Positions 1-8,946 of a DNA stretch of 64,000 nucleotides are shown in pieces; position 1 is the first letter of the stretch, and the number at the start of each line of letters is the position of its first letter. A model generated the notes under the pieces. It was given only the letters and a program-made list of their open reading frames with translations. It was not told the origin of the DNA and did no database searches. The translations under genes were made by a program, and so were the position numbers. Origin of the DNA: Paenibacillus sp. FJAT-29882 (GTDB lineage: Bacteria; Bacillota; Bacilli; Bacillales; DSM-1321); the NCBI RefSeq assembly GCF_001510645.1, contig NZ_LMVB01000001.1, positions 2,614,981 through 2,678,980 of the forward strand. The letters run 5' to 3'.

Positions 1-938
<938 letters not shown>

Positions 939-966
939 CTAAATTGCAATGATGATTGGCCAATAG

Positions 967-999
967 AAAAAGACGTCTCGTTTCTGAGTACGTCTTTTT
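967..999. terminator. Bidirectional intrinsic terminator between trpS and yjbA
   Basis: A perfect 10-bp stem (AAAAAGACGT paired with ACGTCTTTTT) with a 13-nt loop lies 28 bases after the trpS stop and just before the convergent yjbA stop. A and T runs at the two arms let it work in both directions. Confidence 0.85.
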
Positions 1000-1010
1000 C
1001 TGTGTCTATT

Positions 1011-1766
1011 TTATAACATAGACTGACTGTCGCCGACTTCCATTTCCCATAGCTTTTCAAAAAATGGTTGGCCTTTTACCAAGTACTCACACATGTGAAG
1101 ATGTTTATCTGACCAGCCTGCTTTCATTTCTTCATATAATCCAACCCAAGCTTCCTCGAAATTCATCTCCTGTATACTTTCATATTTTTCTGGTGACCAC
1201 TCTGTAAACCAGTAGCGAATTTCAGCTGTGTGTTTGGCTGTAAATAGTTGATCCATAGCCATAAATAAAAGCTGTTTTAATTGGCGTTCTTTCCGGGTAA
1301 GACCTTCCATATATTGCGGTGATGGTGATAATATATGATATTCTTTTTCCGTTGCAACATTATCTGTAAATGTGTACTCTAAGGCAGGATTGTTTTCAAT
1401 CATGTCGTATACAATTTGCTCTTGGCGTGGAATTAGCCTGCTTTTCCGAATGGGGATGTGATAGCCAATTGTATCAATTGCTAGTATCCCACTTCCGTCT
1501 GTAATGACAAAGCAATAATCCAATTGAATTCTTTCATGGTTTTTTCTTGCATAGGCTTTTTGATAAATATCATTGAGTAGTGCTTTCGGTAATTCAGACA
1601 AATCATTTTCTATGTAATGAAAAAGGGTTGACGAAATTTTTAAAAGCGGAACTTGATCGAGTAGTTCAATTCCGTCATCTTTTCTCCATTCATGAAAATG
1701 GCAAATATTATAGCCGTTTTCTTCTCCTTCAAACCAATTCACCCAAACATCATGAAGATATAACAT
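1011..1766 (-). CDS. yjbA: YjbA family protein (DUF3603)
   Basis: Conserved Bacillaceae protein of unknown biochemical function, 251 residues. The N-terminus [19 protein letters not shown] is what I recall for YjbA, and the gene sits convergent to trpS as in B. subtilis. No signal peptide or membrane segment is visible; the protein is acidic and rich in Trp and Tyr, so probably cytosolic. Two ATG codons are adjacent (1769 and 1766). The GAGGGG Shine-Dalgarno spacing of about 7 favours the second. No function is claimed. Confidence 0.85.
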   Translation of the reverse strand: MLYLHDVWVNWFEGEENGYNICHFHEWRKDDGIELLDQVPLLKISSTLFHYIENDLSELPKALLNDIYQKAYARKNHERIQLDYCFVITDGSGILAIDTIGYHIPIRKSRLIPRQEQIVYDMIENNPALEYTFTDNVATEKEYHILSPSPQYMEGLTRKERQLKQLLFMAMDQLFTAKHTAEIRYWFTEWSPEKYESIQEMNFEEAWVGLYEEMKAGWSDKHLHMCEYLVKGQPFFEKLWEMEVGDSQSML

Positions 1767-1769
1767 CAT

Positions 1770-1927
1770 TTGACCCCTCGCTTACTTAGTTCTATTTGTC
1801 CATCAGTATAGGCAGTTGTGAGAGAATTTATTCCTTTTATAGGCAGATGATTATTTTTCTTTTCTAAGAAACAAGGATGAGGTGCACTTCACTAGATTAC
1901 AGGTTTTACCTCAAAAAACTGATTGAT
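1770..1927. other. Intergenic DNA without recognised features
   Basis: Upstream of yjbA. I see no ORF with a ribosome site, no hairpin with a T-tract and no copy of the dispersed repeats found elsewhere in the window. Confidence 0.5.
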
Positions 1928-2107
1928 CTACATACAATTGATAGCGTTTTCAAGAAACCCTTGCCTGATGATATGCAAGAGGGCAAATTTAAGCAATCCC
2001 CCCATATTGGCGCGTGTTTCAACCTCCCTTTCTAACCTTTGCGAGCCGGAACCAAAAAAATGCAGTTTTAAAACACGAAAAGATTCCTCTATATAAGACG
2101 TTACCAT
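1928..2107 (-). CDS. Possible small protein downstream of the yjaZ-like gene
   Basis: A 59-codon ORF begins 23 bases after the yjaZ-like stop and has a fair Shine-Dalgarno (AAGAGGT, 8 bases before the ATG). The product begins MVTSYIEESF, is basic and contains no recognised motif. The position suggests translational linkage with the upstream gene. Against it: I do not recognise any family, and the composition is not clearly protein-like. Treat as a candidate only. Confidence 0.3.
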   Translation of the reverse strand: MVTSYIEESFRVLKLHFFGSGSQRLEREVETRANMGGLLKFALLHIIRQGFLENAINCM

Positions 2108-2130
2108 TAGATACAACCTCTTAATTGCAT

Positions 2131-2910
2131 TTAACCTAAATCCGTTCCCTTTGCCCCCAAAATAAAATCTTCAGATGAGACCGCGAATGTTTTTTTCACT
2201 GTAAGATCGTTTTTCTGTTTCACCAAAAAATAGCCAGTGCTATAACCGAGCATGTTTGGATAAGGTGATTTTCCAAGTAATAATTGGTCATGTTTTCTCT
2301 CGTTACGCTTCAGCTGAATATCTTCTTTAAGGTATTTCTCCCAATAATGTTTCGACTGCTCATCCGAATATAAGCTGGTCCATTTTGCTAAGTACTCCTT
2401 CCCAAGGTAGGTCATGACAGCATGTTCTGCTAAGCCCTCCATGACCATTCGATCAAGCAACGTGAAATCATTTTCATTTTGCTTAACGCAAGCTACCCTA
2501 CATACGTGATGGTATTCATGAATAAACACAGCGGTAAGTTCTTTCAAACTAATACCAGGACGGACAAAAAGGAATAATTTATCCCGAAAAGCTAAACCAG
2601 ATTTTGTATCTAGTGATTGATTGAATAAGCCCCCTGCATTCATTGGGAAAATATAAACAGGGATATCTGGGCCTTTCCATAACCTTTGGTAGCGCTGAAA
2701 AATAGCCGTTACTTTACTCCAGATGCTCTCTGAAACTAAAGATTCTATGTCTCTTTTTGTTTGGCGTGAATCTCGATACATCCCATGTTGCTGTAACAAC
2801 CGATACATATTATTCGGTCTCATTTTCGGGAATTCGCCTTCTAAGTGTTTACATATTTCTTTTGGGCTACTATTGTTTTGAAGCCAAACATTCGTTTCAA
2901 TAATTCCCAT
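2131..2910 (-). CDS. yjaZ: YjaZ-like zinc metalloprotease (DUF2268)
   Basis: Predicted zinc-dependent protease of the DUF2268 family, 259 residues. HEYHH (about residues 131-135) is a HEXXH zinc site, followed about 25 residues later by EGLAEH, which can supply the third ligand. This matches the gluzincin-like layout of the family. No signal peptide is seen, so it is probably cytosolic. An in-frame GTG exists at 2925, but the GGGGGTGAGG ribosome site between it and the ATG at 2910 supports the ATG. In B. subtilis yjaZ also lies beside fabF. Substrate unknown. Confidence 0.8.
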   Translation of the reverse strand: MGIIETNVWLQNNSSPKEICKHLEGEFPKMRPNNMYRLLQQHGMYRDSRQTKRDIESLVSESIWSKVTAIFQRYQRLWKGPDIPVYIFPMNAGGLFNQSLDTKSGLAFRDKLFLFVRPGISLKELTAVFIHEYHHVCRVACVKQNENDFTLLDRMVMEGLAEHAVMTYLGKEYLAKWTSLYSDEQSKHYWEKYLKEDIQLKRNERKHDQLLLGKSPYPNMLGYSTGYFLVKQKNDLTVKKTFAVSSEDFILGAKGTDLG

Positions 2911-3175
2911 CACCCTCACCCCCACTATGTTTTATCCATCATATGTTGGGCAGCCAATGATGATACAGTCAATGAATGGTATTTTCCCGAAGTAGTTTAA
3001 TAAATTTTCTAATCCAATATGAATACAATTTATTTTGTATATCGCTATACAAGATTTTCTGGTTTAGCTGAAGGATTACTTCACTTTTTACCTGTGGCTC
3101 ATACATCGTCATTTAACATAGCCTTTCCGTTTATAATCAAAAAAAAGATTCTCTTCCCATTTGGACGTCGCACAC

Positions 3176-3262
3176 TAAAGGATCAGACAGCATAACAACT
3201 ATAGCGTTCAAATGTAGTGTATGTAGCACTATGAACTAGATGTAGTGTGCAATCTGACCCTC
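3176..3262. repeat. Dispersed repeat family A, copy 1
   Basis: In the 395-base gap between the yjaZ-like gene and fabF. The arms GGATCAGAC and ATCTGACCCTC enclose about 65 bases with paired GTAGTG/CACTA tracts. The right flank carries TAGGACATCC, the outer arm seen in other copies. The rest of the gap (2911-3175) shows nothing I can name. Confidence 0.7.
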
Positions 3263-3305
3263 ATAGGACATCCTAAAATGTAGTAGAGAATCTATCAATT
3301 ATTTT

Positions 3306-4547
3306 TTAGTCTTCATATTTTTTTAAGACGATTGTTGCATTATGACCACCGAAGCCCAATGAGTTGCTTAAGGCAGCTGTAACCTCTGCTTTACGAGCAG
3401 TATTGGCAACGTAGTCTAAGTCACAATCTGGATCAGCATTTTCCAAATTAATCGTCGGTGGCAAGATTTGATCACGAATAGCTAGTGCAGTAAAAATAGC
3501 TTCCACACCGCCAGCTGCTCCTAGCAAATGTCCTGTCATCGATTTAGTCGAGCTTACTGCCAATTTATTTGCATGTTGGCCAAAAACTTCTTTTATCGCC
3601 ATTGTTTCATATTTGTCATTATAAGCTGTGCTCGTTCCATGCGCATTTATATACTGAATATCTTCCGGTTTGAGGTCCGCATCACTCACTGCTTGCTTCA
3701 TTGCTCTTGCCCCACCTTCACCGCCTGGAGCTGGTGCGGTAATATGGTAAGCATCACCAGTTGAACCGTATCCAACGATTTCACAGTAAATGGTGGCACC
3801 GCGTTTTCGTGCAAACTCTAGGTCTTCCAAAATGATAATGCCAGCACCTTCTCCAATAACAAAGCCATCACGTTTTACATCAAAAGGACGGCTCGCTGTA
3901 TTCGGATCAGGGTTTGTCGATAAGGCAGTATTTGCGCAAAATCCAGCCACAGCCATTTTTGTAATTGGGGCTTCTGCTCCACCCGTAATCATTGCATCAG
4001 CATCACCACGTTGGATCGCCTTGAATGCATCACCGATTGAGTTCGTACCAGATGCACATGCTGTAACTGTACATGAGTTGATTCCTTTTGCGCCTAAGGC
4101 AATCGAAACTTGACCAGAGGCCATATCAGGAATCATCATCGGAACAAAGAATGGACTTACTCTCTTATAGCCTCGATTTAAAAAGTTTTCATGTTGGTTT
4201 TCGAACGTTTCCATTCCACCAATCCCTGAACCAATCCATACACCGATTCGATCTGCATTCGTATCATTAATTTCTAAATTAGCGTCTTTTACCGCCATTG
4301 TGGAAGCTGCTACAGCATAATGTGTGAATCGGTCCATTTTTCGGGCTTCTTTACGATCCACATATTCTTCGATGTTAAATTCTTTTAATTCTGCTGCTAC
4401 CTTAGCAGGATACTCATCTGCATTTAATCGCGTTAATGGACCTATGCCTGATTTACCTTCAAGTATGTTCTCCCAGGTTGTCTTAGCATCATTCCCAAGG
4501 GGTGTAACAGCACCAATTCCCGTTACAACAACTCTTCGTTTCGTCAT
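3306..4547 (-). CDS. fabF: 3-oxoacyl-ACP synthase II (KAS II)
   Basis: Elongating condensing enzyme of type II fatty-acid synthesis: joins acyl-ACP to malonyl-ACP with loss of CO2. It has the normal length of 413 residues. The Cys-His-His triad is visible: C164 in [10 protein letters not shown]303 in NAHGTST and H340 in [12 protein letters not shown], with K335 nearby. The glycine-rich C-terminal [10 protein letters not shown] is also present. It follows fabH by 49 bases and is probably co-transcribed from the FapR-controlled promoter. The start ATG has GGGAGAA upstream. Confidence 0.98.
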   Translation of the reverse strand: MTKRRVVVTGIGAVTPLGNDAKTTWENILEGKSGIGPLTRLNADEYPAKVAAELKEFNIEEYVDRKEARKMDRFTHYAVAASTMAVKDANLEINDTNADRIGVWIGSGIGGMETFENQHENFLNRGYKRVSPFFVPMMIPDMASGQVSIALGAKGINSCTVTACASGTNSIGDAFKAIQRGDADAMITGGAEAPITKMAVAGFCANTALSTNPDPNTASRPFDVKRDGFVIGEGAGIIILEDLEFARKRGATIYCEIVGYGSTGDAYHITAPAPGGEGGARAMKQAVSDADLKPEDIQYINAHGTSTAYNDKYETMAIKEVFGQHANKLAVSSTKSMTGHLLGAAGGVEAIFTALAIRDQILPPTINLENADPDCDLDYVANTARKAEVTAALSNSLGFGGHNATIVLKKYED

Positions 4548-4596
4548 ATAGTATTCTCCCTTCTTTATTTAGAAATAACCGTCGCAAGGTTCTATA

Positions 4597-5535
4597 TTAT
4601 TTCCCCCAGCGCATAGCTATGGCTCCCCAAGTTAATCCGCCGCCAAAGCCGACCATCACAACTAGATCACCATCTTTGATTTTTCCTGCTTCAAGTTCTT
4701 CAAACAATGCAACTGGAATTGAGGCTGAAGAAGTGTTTCCATATTTTCTAATTGTAGTAGACATTTTTTCAATTGGCAGCCCAAGTCTTTCCCTCGCCGC
4801 TTCCATAATTCGAATATTTGCTTGATGAGGGATAAGGAAATCTACATCTTCTTTTGATAGCCCAGCCTTATCAAGAACCGTTATACATGATTCTCCCATT
4901 TGACGTACAGCGAACTTAAATACTTCGCGACCATTCATGATAATGTTACTTCCAGTATCTTGATATAAATGATCTCCACCTGCACCATTTGCGCCTAACT
5001 CGAATGAAAGAATACCTCGATTATCTGAAACCTGACTAATCACAGCCGCACCTGCACCGTCACCAAATAAAACGGCCGTATTTCGGTCTTCCCAGTCAGT
5101 AACTTTTGAAAGCTTTTCAACTCCGACAACCAACACATGTTTGTATGTCCCCGTTTTAACGAATTGCTCTGCAGTTACCATGCCATACATGAAGCCGGCA
5201 CATGCAGCACTTATATCCATCGCGGCAGCCTTTGATGCGCCAAGCTTGTCTTGTAACATACATGCTACAGTGGGAAACGGCCGATCCGGTGTCACAGTCG
5301 CAACTAAAATCAAGTCAATATCTTTTGCGTCTATATCCGCATTTTTGATTGCTTGTAAAGCCGCTTCATAGGCCATATCTGATGTATCCATATCATCATT
5401 AGCGATTCTTCGTTCCTCAATACCAGTTCTAGTCTTAATCCATTCATCTGACGTTTCTACCATTTTTTCCAAATCTAAATTCGTTAACACTTTCTCCGGC
5501 AAATAGCGTCCAATTCCAATTATTCCTGCATTCAT
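4597..5535 (-). CDS. fabH: 3-oxoacyl-ACP synthase III (KAS III)
   Basis: Initiates fatty-acid synthesis by condensing a short acyl-CoA, in bacilli mainly branched-chain primers, with malonyl-ACP. It is 312 residues. The catalytic Cys-His-Asn set is visible: C112 ([10 protein letters not shown]), H237 (PHQANIRI) and N267 (YGNTSSAS). It is first in the fabH-fabF pair, corresponding to B. subtilis fabHA by neighbourhood. The start ATG is preceded by GGGGATGG. The branched-chain primer preference is inferred from the genus, not from the sequence. Confidence 0.97.
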   Translation of the reverse strand: MNAGIIGIGRYLPEKVLTNLDLEKMVETSDEWIKTRTGIEERRIANDDMDTSDMAYEAALQAIKNADIDAKDIDLILVATVTPDRPFPTVACMLQDKLGASKAAAMDISAACAGFMYGMVTAEQFVKTGTYKHVLVVGVEKLSKVTDWEDRNTAVLFGDGAGAAVISQVSDNRGILSFELGANGAGGDHLYQDTGSNIIMNGREVFKFAVRQMGESCITVLDKAGLSKEDVDFLIPHQANIRIMEAARERLGLPIEKMSTTIRKYGNTSSASIPVALFEELEAGKIKDGDLVVMVGFGGGLTWGAIAMRWGK

Positions 5536-5579
5536 TTTGCCATCCCCTATCTATTATTAATCCGTTATTATCATCAATT

Positions 5580-5598
5580 ATTATTACCTGGTGCTAAT
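5580..5598. promoter_or_regulatory. FapR operator upstream of fabH
   Basis: The 19-bp sequence ATTATTACCTGGTGCTAAT differs at only two defined positions from the FapR consensus ATTAGTACCTGNTACTAAT. It lies 45 bases before the fabH start, close behind AT-rich promoter-like DNA (TTGCAA, then TATAAAAT on the minus strand). FapR is known to repress fab genes until malonyl-CoA accumulates. Confidence 0.88.
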
Positions 5599-5745
5599 TT
5601 TATATTAAAGAAGCTCATGTTGCAAGAGCATGAATAAAAAGAGTAAAAGATTCACATCCAGAAAAAGTTGGACAAGAGCCTAAGCAAGGAGCCAACCATT
5701 CCCATATAATACACTAAATGATAGATTAATATCATCAACTCAAAT

Positions 5746-5902
5746 AAAGTGAAACTTCCATCAGTGGGGGTTTTCTTCATCCCCCACTGATGGTTAGTTG
5801 AACCAATCGGGGTTTTACAAGCTGTTTATCCCCACCTATTTTTTTGATTCTCTCTCAAAAATTGAGGTGGGGGTATTACAGCCTGTTAAACCGGGATAAA
5901 AA
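5746..5902 (+). repeat. Dispersed repeat family C, copy 1 (short internal form)
   Basis: Begins ATAAAGTGAAACTTCC and ends TTAAACCGGGATAAA. It carries a perfect hairpin (CCATCAGTGGGGG with CCCCCACTGATGG) and a second paired region (CCCCACCT with AGGTGGGG). Compared with copies 2 and 3 it lacks the middle segment holding the AGTCCCGTTC tract. It ends directly at the ribosome site of yjzB. The gap to the left (5599-5745) contains a TATAAT at 5705 but no convincing -35 box. Confidence 0.88.
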
Positions 5903-5916
5903 GGAGGAATTCATAC

Positions 5917-6156
5917 ATGACGGATCATAAACAGTCCCATAATACTGATCTTTTCTCAAGGATGATGTTTTCAAAGAGAAAGGAACCTGAAACAGAAACA
6001 GAATCTATTGCGAAAGAAACTACATCTGATATCGATTACATTCAATTGATGGAAAATGTCGATACTTTACTATCTCTCTACGAGAAAACGAAGCCTTCCC
6101 TCCAGAAATTCAATCCGCTTTTCGCTCAACTATTGTCCCAAGTTAAAGGAAAATAA
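5917..6156 (+). CDS. yjzB: Small protein at the yjzB position
   Basis: 79 residues, hydrophilic, with a C-terminal half (about 45-79) forming an amphipathic helix-rich segment. No signal peptide or membrane helix. It is transcribed opposite to fabH and comZ and lies between them, which is the position, orientation and size of B. subtilis yjzB; the name rests on that synteny. A strong AAAAGGAGG is 7-8 bases before the ATG. The gene is tightly framed by two copies of repeat C: the first ends at the ribosome site and the second begins at the stop codon. Function unknown. Confidence 0.7.
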   Translation: MTDHKQSHNTDLFSRMMFSKRKEPETETESIAKETTSDIDYIQLMENVDTLLSLYEKTKPSLQKFNPLFAQLLSQVKGK

Positions 6157-6405
6157 AGTGAAACTTCCATCAGTGGGGAGTTCATCCACGACTGATGGTT
6201 AGTCCCGTTCTACTGTCGCTAAATCTTCGATAAAGCGACACTACGAACCCGATTGGTTCAACTAAACCTTTGAAAACCACAAAGCTAAGTTTCACTGTAT
6301 CTCACCAATCGGGGATTTACAGGCTGTTTATCCCCACCAATTTTTTCTTGATTCTCTAAACAAACATTGAGGTGGGGATATTACAGCCTGTTAAACCGAG
6401 ATAAA
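6154..6405 (+). repeat. Dispersed repeat family C, copy 2 (long form)
   Basis: The left edge ATAAAGTGAAACTTCC overlaps the yjzB stop codon (TAA at 6154-6156). It then has the CCATCAGTGGGG hairpin, a middle segment with AGTCCCGTTC and GAACCCGATTGG, the repeated ACCAATCGGGG block and the GGTGGGGATATTACAGCC right part ending TTAAACCGAGATAAA. About 95 bases longer than copy 1. Confidence 0.88.
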
Positions 6406-6444
6406 TAAAAGAGGGTGAAATGCGAAATTCCACCCTCTTTTATT
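6404..6444 (-). terminator. Intrinsic terminator of comZ
   Basis: A perfect 14-bp stem (AATAAAAGAGGGTG with CACCCTCTTTTATT) lies two bases beyond the comZ stop on the minus strand and ends in a U-rich stretch. It abuts the right edge of repeat C copy 2. Confidence 0.85.
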
Positions 6445-6446
6445 TA

Positions 6447-6632
6447 TTATTGATTTACTGCATCTTTTTTTCCTAGTTCATATGCTTCATACATGACACT
6501 TTTGAAAATTTCAAGAAACGGCATTGCCATTTCCATAGAAACCTCTACACCTGATTCTTCAAGCTTTGCTTTAGCTTCTGGAAAATACTTCATCGCAATC
6601 GCCATGAATTCCATTGTTTTATCGTTTTGCAT
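6447..6632 (-). CDS. comZ: Competence regulator ComZ
   Basis: Small regulator (61 residues) that in B. subtilis represses transcription of the comG operon for DNA-uptake pseudopili. The sequence MQNDKTMEFMAIAMKYFPEA and the ending YELGKKDA match what I know of ComZ. An in-frame start 39 bases upstream is possible, but AGAGGAGGATTAACC-ATG fixes the start at 6632. In B. subtilis comZ follows med; here the 235 bases upstream hold no med and the next gene is yjaV. The gene has its own terminator. Confidence 0.92.
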   Translation of the reverse strand: MQNDKTMEFMAIAMKYFPEAKAKLEESGVEVSMEMAMPFLEIFKSVMYEAYELGKKDAVNQ

Positions 6633-6866
6633 GGTTAATCCTCCTCTAAAAAAAGCAAGTTCCTTGACCATCGTAGTATCCTCATCTCGAAATCCTATCT
6701 AACCATTCAATTTGAGCAAATTTTGAAAACAAGGTCTGTATCAAGGATGACTTACATTCTTAAAACTGTATTAGATATTCATATTGAATATAATACCCAT
6801 ACATGAGAGAAATGAAAAGGAATTTACCTATTCTATTTATGAATGACTAGATAACTCATTCACCAA

Positions 6867-7640
6867 TCAATGATTGCCATGCTGTACCTGTAATGCAATG
6901 CCCTCTTCAGGTGTAGTATGGTTTTCTATTTCAAACACAAAGGTTTGATGTTTTGAATCAATTTCAGAATTTCCTCTAAGTCCTTCTAATAATTCCGGAT
7001 GAAATACTAGCTGAGCACATAGCGACCATTGATTTTCTTGTTTACTTTTAACAGTAATTATTCTTTCATTCAATGTTGTAATTTGAGGTAAACTGGCCAA
7101 TAAATCATCGATAAAGATGGCATCATTTTTGTATTCACATGCTAACGCCTTTTCAATTTCTGATCTACTTTTTTTCTGAATACTTACCTCAAATGCCGAC
7201 TCCTCAGACTGACCTGGTCCATAAATCGTTGGTAGATAAACCACCTTCATCCATTCGGCTTGTTCAACGATCGTAAGAATCTGCTGACTTTCTACTCCCA
7301 GTGGATAGAGAAGAACTACCGCCGGCCGATTTTCACTTGGGAGCATACTCCAACTGTGAAGAGCAAGAAGGATTTCCTCTGTCTCCTCAACTGAAAAAAC
7401 ACTTCTTCGTTTATTGAAGTCATACCAAGAAATATAAATGGTCTTCTCATTTGATACGTTCATGTCTGATAAACTACTAGGCTTCTGGAAAGAAAAATTT
7501 GCGTTTCTACCGATTTCGAGCTCTTTTTCCTCATTTAATTCCCAATCTATCCCTATTACATCATTACCATGTTCTAGCAGATATTTTGTTAAGTGAAACC
7601 CGACAAATTGATACATGCCTACGATTATCGTTTGATCCAT
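6867..7640 (-). CDS. yjaV: NAD(P)-binding epimerase/dehydrogenase-like protein (YjaV position)
   Basis: 257 residues. The N-terminal stretch TIIVGMYQFVGFHLTKYLLEHG resembles a Rossmann nucleotide-binding fold of extended SDR/epimerase type, and the middle LPTIYGPGQ resembles the YGPG motif of those proteins. The glycine pattern is degenerate (GMYQFVG rather than GGxGFxG), so enzymatic activity is doubtful. Position between comZ and yjaU agrees with B. subtilis yjaV. Two ATGs are adjacent (7643, 7640); the spacing from AGGGGGG favours the second. Role unknown. Confidence 0.7.
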   Translation of the reverse strand: MDQTIIVGMYQFVGFHLTKYLLEHGNDVIGIDWELNEEKELEIGRNANFSFQKPSSLSDMNVSNEKTIYISWYDFNKRRSVFSVEETEEILLALHSWSMLPSENRPAVVLLYPLGVESQQILTIVEQAEWMKVVYLPTIYGPGQSEESAFEVSIQKKSRSEIEKALACEYKNDAIFIDDLLASLPQITTLNERIITVKSKQENQWSLCAQLVFHPELLEGLRGNSEIDSKHQTFVFEIENHTTPEEGIALQVQHGNH

Positions 7641-7732
7641 CATGTCCCCCCTAATCTAGGACTAGGTTATGACTAGAAACTTTCCACTACATGCTGTATC
7701 GTATGCCTAATCTATTGTAAATAGTTCTAAAT

Positions 7733-8455
7733 TCAAATTGTATCTTCATTTTTCTTGAAAAACTGCTGGATTTGATAAGGAATCTTGTATCTTTTTTCTG
7801 GGAGTAAATAAACCATTTCTAGATTTTTTCTCTTTTGTTCATTGAGTTGTTTATAATGATTTGCCTGAGCCGTATCATTGTTGCCTAGAACGCGAATAAT
7901 TTTCAGAGGAGTATGTGTTGGAATTGGATGATCCGGCATAGTTTCAATATATTCTTCAATCTCATTTAGGCCTCTATCATAGGCGAACGCTACCTCTCGA
8001 AGCCATTTTTTATAGTACAGCTTGTTTTCCCTTTCTCTCACTAACGGTGACTTTATCGATAACCAAGGATCAATTAAAACGACAGAACGAATTTTGTCAT
8101 CCATAAACTCAAGAAGCTTTAATGCTACTAAGCTACCAGCCCCTTCTGCTAGTATATGGATTTTATCATTGAGGATTTCACTTTTCATCATCATGAAATA
8201 AAGTTTTTCCGCTAATTCAACTGCCTTCTTGCTACCCCAGTTTGCTCCATATAGATGTGAGGAATAAAGCGTGTAGCCAGAATCTTTTAAGTGATTCAGG
8301 ATACCTCGTCTGCCAGGGTGTTGCAGCCAATAACTATCTCCTTCACAAACGAAGTGACCGCTGTCACCAATAAGAAGAATGGAAAACCCACTCGGTTTAA
8401 ATGGATAATAAACAATACTCCACTGTCCGTCCATTTGAAAAGTACGTTGGTCCAT
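7733..8455 (-). CDS. yjaU: Alpha/beta-hydrolase-like protein (YjaU position)
   Basis: 240 residues. The layout suggests an alpha/beta-hydrolase fold: an N-terminal strand SILLIGDSGHF, a central HILAEGAGSLVALKLLEF with a nucleophile-elbow-like G-A-G rather than the usual GxSxG, then VVLIDPWLSI. The serine nucleophile at the elbow appears replaced (GAGS), so it may be inactive or use another residue. It lies 92 bases upstream of yjaV in the same direction. The name is by synteny. Confidence 0.65.
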   Translation of the reverse strand: MDQRTFQMDGQWSIVYYPFKPSGFSILLIGDSGHFVCEGDSYWLQHPGRRGILNHLKDSGYTLYSSHLYGANWGSKKAVELAEKLYFMMMKSEILNDKIHILAEGAGSLVALKLLEFMDDKIRSVVLIDPWLSIKSPLVRERENKLYYKKWLREVAFAYDRGLNEIEEYIETMPDHPIPTHTPLKIIRVLGNNDTAQANHYKQLNEQKRKNLEMVYLLPEKRYKIPYQIQQFFKKNEDTI

Positions 8456-8667
8456 TTGTCTTACTCCTTTTAATTAATACTTGTTATATATTATGATTTT
8501 TCCCTTCAAATGGAAACGTTATATACCTATGATACCGTGTAAATCTTGTTGTGTCATATATTTATTGGCAAAAGCTTTAGTTTACTCGAAAATTGATAAA
8601 AACCCATTTTATCGAAATAGTAAATATGATAAGATAAACATAATGCAATAGAATGAGGTGAATATCC

Positions 8668-8856
8668 ATGCGTTATTTTATGACTTTTTTCTGGGCATTC
8701 ATATTGATGCATATGCTAACATATGTTGCCGGTTCCATGATTGGTGTAGCATATAATTTTACAACTGCTTCTATTTTAGGAGTAGTAAGCACTATCTTAA
8801 TTCTGATTGTGCCTACAATCCTTCCTAATGATTCGGTTGAAAAGACAAGCCACTAA
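8668..8856 (+). CDS. yjzD: Small membrane protein YjzD (DUF2929)
   Basis: 62 residues with two predicted transmembrane helices (about residues 4-26 and 34-53), a short loop between them and a charged tail. It matches my recollection of the DUF2929/YjzD family and occupies the same neighbourhood in B. subtilis. GAGGTGA precedes the ATG. Divergent from yjaU and convergent to clpB, with a shared terminator. Function unknown. Confidence 0.8.
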   Translation: MRYFMTFFWAFILMHMLTYVAGSMIGVAYNFTTASILGVVSTILILIVPTILPNDSVEKTSH

Positions 8857-8874
8857 TTTAATCATGAAGCATGT

Positions 8875-8904
8875 AAAAGAGGCCGACTATTGTCAGCCTC
8901 TTTT
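8875..8904. terminator. Bidirectional terminator between yjzD and clpB
   Basis: Stem AAAAGAGGC / GCCTCTTTT with an internal CGAC/GTCA extension, 18 bases after yjzD and 42 bases after the clpB stop on the other strand. A and T runs at each arm. Confidence 0.8.
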
Positions 8905-8946
8905 CAAACTACATCTTCCCGGCGAAAGTTAAGTCCTGGTTATTTT

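Noticed and set aside
3790-4113. Plus-strand ORF of 107 codons opposite fabF
   Set aside because: Antisense to catalytic regions of FabF; no ribosome site, no family resemblance.
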